From Lentisphaerota bacterium (GTDB lineage Bacteria; Verrucomicrobiota; Kiritimatiellia; RFP12; JAAYLN01): a DNA stretch of 8,544 nucleotides. The stretch is taken from the NCBI GenBank assembly GCA_012514915.1, contig JAAYZJ010000227.1, positions 1 through 8,544 on the forward strand. The letters run 5' to 3'. Of the stretch, positions 6,705-8,544 are shown one piece after another. Every line of letters begins with the position of its first letter. Within the stretch, counting starts at the first letter, position 1. The notes below the pieces were generated by a model. The model had not been told where the DNA came from, made no database searches, and saw nothing but the letters and a program-made list of their open reading frames with translations. A program made the position numbers and the translations under genes.

Positions 6705-7523
6705 ATGCTCAACCCCTCTCCGATCATTGAATTGAACAAAGTCTGCTGCGGCTACGGCGCGCGGGAGATCCTGCACAACGTGACCTTCGCGCTGCCCGCG
6801 CATTCGCTGACGGGCATCGTGGGGCCCAACGGAGGCGGCAAGACTACGCTGCTCAAGCTCCTGCTGGGGTTGCTGCGGCCTCAATACGGCACGGTCCGCG
6901 TCCTCGGGCAGGCCCCCGAGGCCGCCCGGAGCCGCATCGGCTACGTTCCGCAGCACTTTCTCTTCGACCTGCGGTATCCCGTCAGCGCGGGCGATGTCGT
7001 CCTGGCCGGCCGGGTCGAGCGGCATCGCTTCGGTCCCTACCACCGGCGCGACCATGCCGCCGCGCGCGCCGCGCTGGCGCGCGTCGGGCTGGACGGCCAA
7101 GCCGGCCGCAGCTTCGCCGAGCTCTCGGGCGGCGAGCGGCAGCGGGTGCTGGTCGCCCAGGCACTCGCGACCGAGCCGGAACTCCTGCTCCTCGACGAGC
7201 CGACCGCCAATGTCGACGCCCGGGTCGCCCAGGAACTGCACGCCCTCTTCTCCCGCCTGGCGGAGACGCTGACGGTCGTCATGGTCTCGCACAACCTCAG
7301 CGTGGTCGCCGCCCACGCCACCCATATCCTGTGCGTCAACCGCACAACCGAACTGCACCCCGCCGAAGCCCTGGCCCAGGGACGCCTCCAGACGGCGCTC
7401 GGCGACGATCTCCTCTTCATCCATCACGACGCCGCCTGCCATGTGATCGACGCCTCCCAGGTCTTCGCCGCCCCCCACGCCGCCGGGCCTGGTACCCACG
7501 GGGCGGAGAACGCTCAACGCTGA
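6705..7523 (+). CDS. Metal-type (ZnuC/MntB-like) ABC transporter ATP-binding protein
   Basis: A 272-residue ATPase subunit expected to energise an inner-membrane importer from the cytoplasmic side. All nucleotide-binding motifs are intact: Walker A GPNGGGKT 40-47, Q-loop VPQ 81-83, signature LSGGERQR 140-147, Walker B LLLLDEP 160-166 and the H-loop His196 in VSHNLSVV. The short ILCVNR segment at 208-213 and overall length match the zinc/manganese/iron chelate group (ZnuC, TroB, MntB). A His/Asp-rich tail FIHHDAACH at 239-247 could bind metal. Start: the ATG at 6705 (MLNPSPIIELNKV) places the first beta strand normally; an upstream TTG at 6648 would add 19 unconserved residues. No permease or solute-binding gene follows, which is unusual for this group. 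The last residues (NAQR) and the stop are encoded inside a heptad repeat. Metal specificity is inferred only from family resemblance. Confidence 0.88.
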   Translation: MLNPSPIIELNKVCCGYGAREILHNVTFALPAHSLTGIVGPNGGGKTTLLKLLLGLLRPQYGTVRVLGQAPEAARSRIGYVPQHFLFDLRYPVSAGDVVLAGRVERHRFGPYHRRDHAAARAALARVGLDGQAGRSFAELSGGERQRVLVAQALATEPELLLLDEPTANVDARVAQELHALFSRLAETLTVVMVSHNLSVVAAHATHILCVNRTTELHPAEALAQGRLQTALGDDLLFIHHDAACHVIDASQVFAAPHAAGPGTHGAENAQR

Positions 7524-7543
7524 ACATTTAACGCTCAACTTCT
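7509..7543 (+). repeat. Degenerate tandem 7-bp repeat (AACGCTC-like, 5 units)
   Basis: Five consecutive heptamers begin with AAC: AACGCTC (7509-7515), AACGCTG (7516-7522), AACATTT (7523-7529), AACGCTC (7530-7536) and AACTTCT (7537-7543). The first and fourth units are identical, and the 10-mer AACGCTCAAC recurs exactly 21 bases apart. The array spans the ABC ATPase stop codon (TGA 7521-7523) and half of the gap to the next gene. It could be a small intergenic simple-sequence repeat. I see no U-tract hairpin that would make it a terminator. Confidence 0.6.
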
Positions 7544-7578
7544 TGCGCTAGGGCAACCGGGGCGGTAAGATGAGCCGC

Positions 7579-8433
7579 ATGAAGACCATCCGCCTGTTGA
7601 CGATCGGCAACAGTTTCTCCGAGAACGCCATCACGTTCCTGCCCCAGCTCGCGGCGGCCGACGGCGCCGTTCGTTTCGAGATCCACCGTGCCAGCCTCGG
7701 CGGGTGCTCGCTGGAGAAGCATGCGAATCTGGCCGACTATACCCGGCACAACCCCGACTACCGGCCGTACCGCCTGACCGGCGACGACGCGTCGGCCGCC
7801 AACCTGCAGGAGGCGCTGGCGCTCCAGCCCTGGGACTTCGTCACTCTGCAGCAGGCCAGCCCCAAAAGCTGGATCCGCTCGACGTACGAACCGTTCCTCG
7901 GCAACCTTGTCCGCGAGATCCGTTCCGCCGCGCCGACGGCCGAGATCCTGCTCCACCAGACCTGGGCGTACCGCAGCGACGCCGGGTTCCTGGCCGACAA
8001 GGGAATTTCGCAACGCTACATGTTCGACCGCATCCGCGAGAACTACGACCACTTCAGCGCCGCCTACGGACTCCGGCTGCTCCGCTCGGGCGAGGCCGTG
8101 CAAGCCGCGCGGGAGACCCCCGGCCACGCGTTCGTCTGGCCCGACCCCCGGTACGACTACACCCAGCCGCTTCCCCCCGCTCTGCCCGATCAGACCCACT
8201 CGCTGATCGTCGGCTGGCGCTGGTCGGTCAACACCACCGCCGATGGCCGGCCGGAGCTCACGAAGGACGTGATCCATCTGAATCGCGAGGGTTGTTTCCT
8301 GGCCGGCTGCGTCTGGTTCGAGCGGATGACCGGACGTTCGGTCAGGGCCAACACATTCCTACCCGATGGTTTGTCGTCCGAAACGGCCGACTTCCTGCGC
8401 GGCGTCGCCCACACGGTCTCACAAAAGGTTTGA
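7579..8433 (+). CDS. DUF4886 SGNH-hydrolase-fold protein
   Basis: A 284-residue protein of the DUF4886 family, which has the SGNH esterase fold; the substrate is unknown. The block I nucleophile motif reads GNSFS at 10-14 with Ser12 as the presumed catalytic serine, instead of the classic GDS. VTLQQAS and LLHQTWAYRSDAG follow in the middle. The C-terminal D-x-x-H pair is D230-V-I-H233 in the conserved stretch DVIHLNREG, so the triad appears complete. No signal peptide or membrane segment is seen. Two in-frame ATGs exist, at 7570 and 7579. I prefer 7579 because MKTIRLLTIGNSFS is the usual family start and the purine-rich GGTAAG (7564-7569) then sits 9 bases away, whereas it abuts the ATG at 7570. 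It lies downstream of the ABC ATPase and 3 bases before larC, so it is probably co-transcribed with both. DUF4886 proteins often accompany glycan-degrading loci, so a carbohydrate esterase role is possible. Confidence 0.87.
   Translation: MKTIRLLTIGNSFSENAITFLPQLAAADGAVRFEIHRASLGGCSLEKHANLADYTRHNPDYRPYRLTGDDASAANLQEALALQPWDFVTLQQASPKSWIRSTYEPFLGNLVREIRSAAPTAEILLHQTWAYRSDAGFLADKGISQRYMFDRIRENYDHFSAAYGLRLLRSGEAVQAARETPGHAFVWPDPRYDYTQPLPPALPDQTHSLIVGWRWSVNTTADGRPELTKDVIHLNREGCFLAGCVWFERMTGRSVRANTFLPDGLSSETADFLRGVAHTVSQKV
8423..8428 (+). promoter_or_regulatory. Ribosome binding site for larC
   Basis: AAAAGG lies 8 bases before the ATG at 8437 and inside the last codons of the DUF4886 gene. A second purine run, GAGG at 8432-8435, overlaps that gene's stop codon. 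The first has the better spacing. This supports the 8437 start and coupled translation. Confidence 0.45.
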
Positions 8434-8436
8434 GGT

Positions 8437-8544
8437 ATGAAGGTTCTTTCACTCGACAGTGTCGGCGGCGCCAGCGGCGACATGCTGCTGGCCGCGCTGA
8501 TCGACCTCGGCGCCGACTTCGAGCGGATCGTGGCGTTGATTCAG
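8437..8544 (+). CDS. larC: LarC, nickel insertion protein for the lactate racemase cofactor (5' part only)
   Basis: Only the first 36 codons are in the window; the gene runs off the end. The peptide starts MKVLSLDSVGGASGDMLLAA and matches the N-terminus of LarC, whose hallmark is an Asp followed by a small-residue loop and SGDM, then LLxALIDLGA. LarC is the CTP-dependent enzyme that inserts nickel into pyridinium-3,5-bisthiocarboxylate mononucleotide, making the nickel-pincer cofactor of lactate racemase and related LarA-type enzymes. The familiar version reads DCFSGISGDM; here it is DSVGGASGDM, a variant I associate with PVC-type genomes. LarB, LarE or a LarA homologue would be expected elsewhere or downstream. 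Function is inferred from the short N-terminus. Confidence 0.82.
   Translation, partial: MKVLSLDSVGGASGDMLLAALIDLGADFERIVALIQ

Noticed and set aside
1..8544. CRISPR array, tRNA/rRNA, insertion sequence, phage or defence genes
   Set aside because: I found no spaced direct repeats, tRNA-like fold, transposase or integrase motif, or defence-type domain in any frame.

Overview
High-G+C bacterial DNA with closely packed genes. The gene mix suggests the PVC superphylum (Verrucomicrobia/Kiritimatiellota/Lentisphaerae-like, possibly Planctomycetes). The clues are a formylglycine-type sulfatase, a DUF4886 SGNH-fold protein, a secreted protein with PVC-style helical repeats plus a lectin-like C-terminus, and a LarC with the variant start DSVGGASGDM. 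This placement is inference from gene content; there is no rRNA or other marker in the window.

Layout. Positions 1-372 are a less G+C-rich stretch with no convincing gene, only a short palindrome. Positions 373-3536 (+) hold an acyl-CoA synthetase overlapped by 4 bases (ATGA) with a secreted protein of unknown function. Converging on them from the minus strand is a two-gene unit: a ComM/YifB AAA+ ATPase (6599-5067), then, 25 bases downstream, a sulfatase (5041-3555) that closely resembles animal arylsulfatase K. The sulfatase reading frame is broken by one frameshift near 4650, and both halves carry recognisable ARSK-type sequence in different frames. From 6705 (+) a divergent unit runs to the window edge: a zinc/manganese-type ABC ATPase, a DUF4886 protein and the beginning of larC.

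How the genes relate. The pairs are mostly linked by spacing rather than by a shared pathway. ACS activates fatty acids. ComM acts in DNA branch migration during transformation. The sulfatase would desulfate uronate-containing glycans. The ABC ATPase would power metal transport, although no permease or binding protein is beside it. LarC inserts nickel into the lactate-racemase cofactor. Metal handling is a possible but weak theme linking the ABC ATPase and LarC.

Most worth a second look: the broken ARSK-like sulfatase and its Glu-Ser in place of the usual Asp-Asp metal ligands; the two-repeat, lectin-tailed exported protein; the orphan metal-type ABC ATPase; and a heptad repeat (AACGCTC-like) lying across that ATPase's stop codon. 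I see no strong case for a wholly new multi-gene system.
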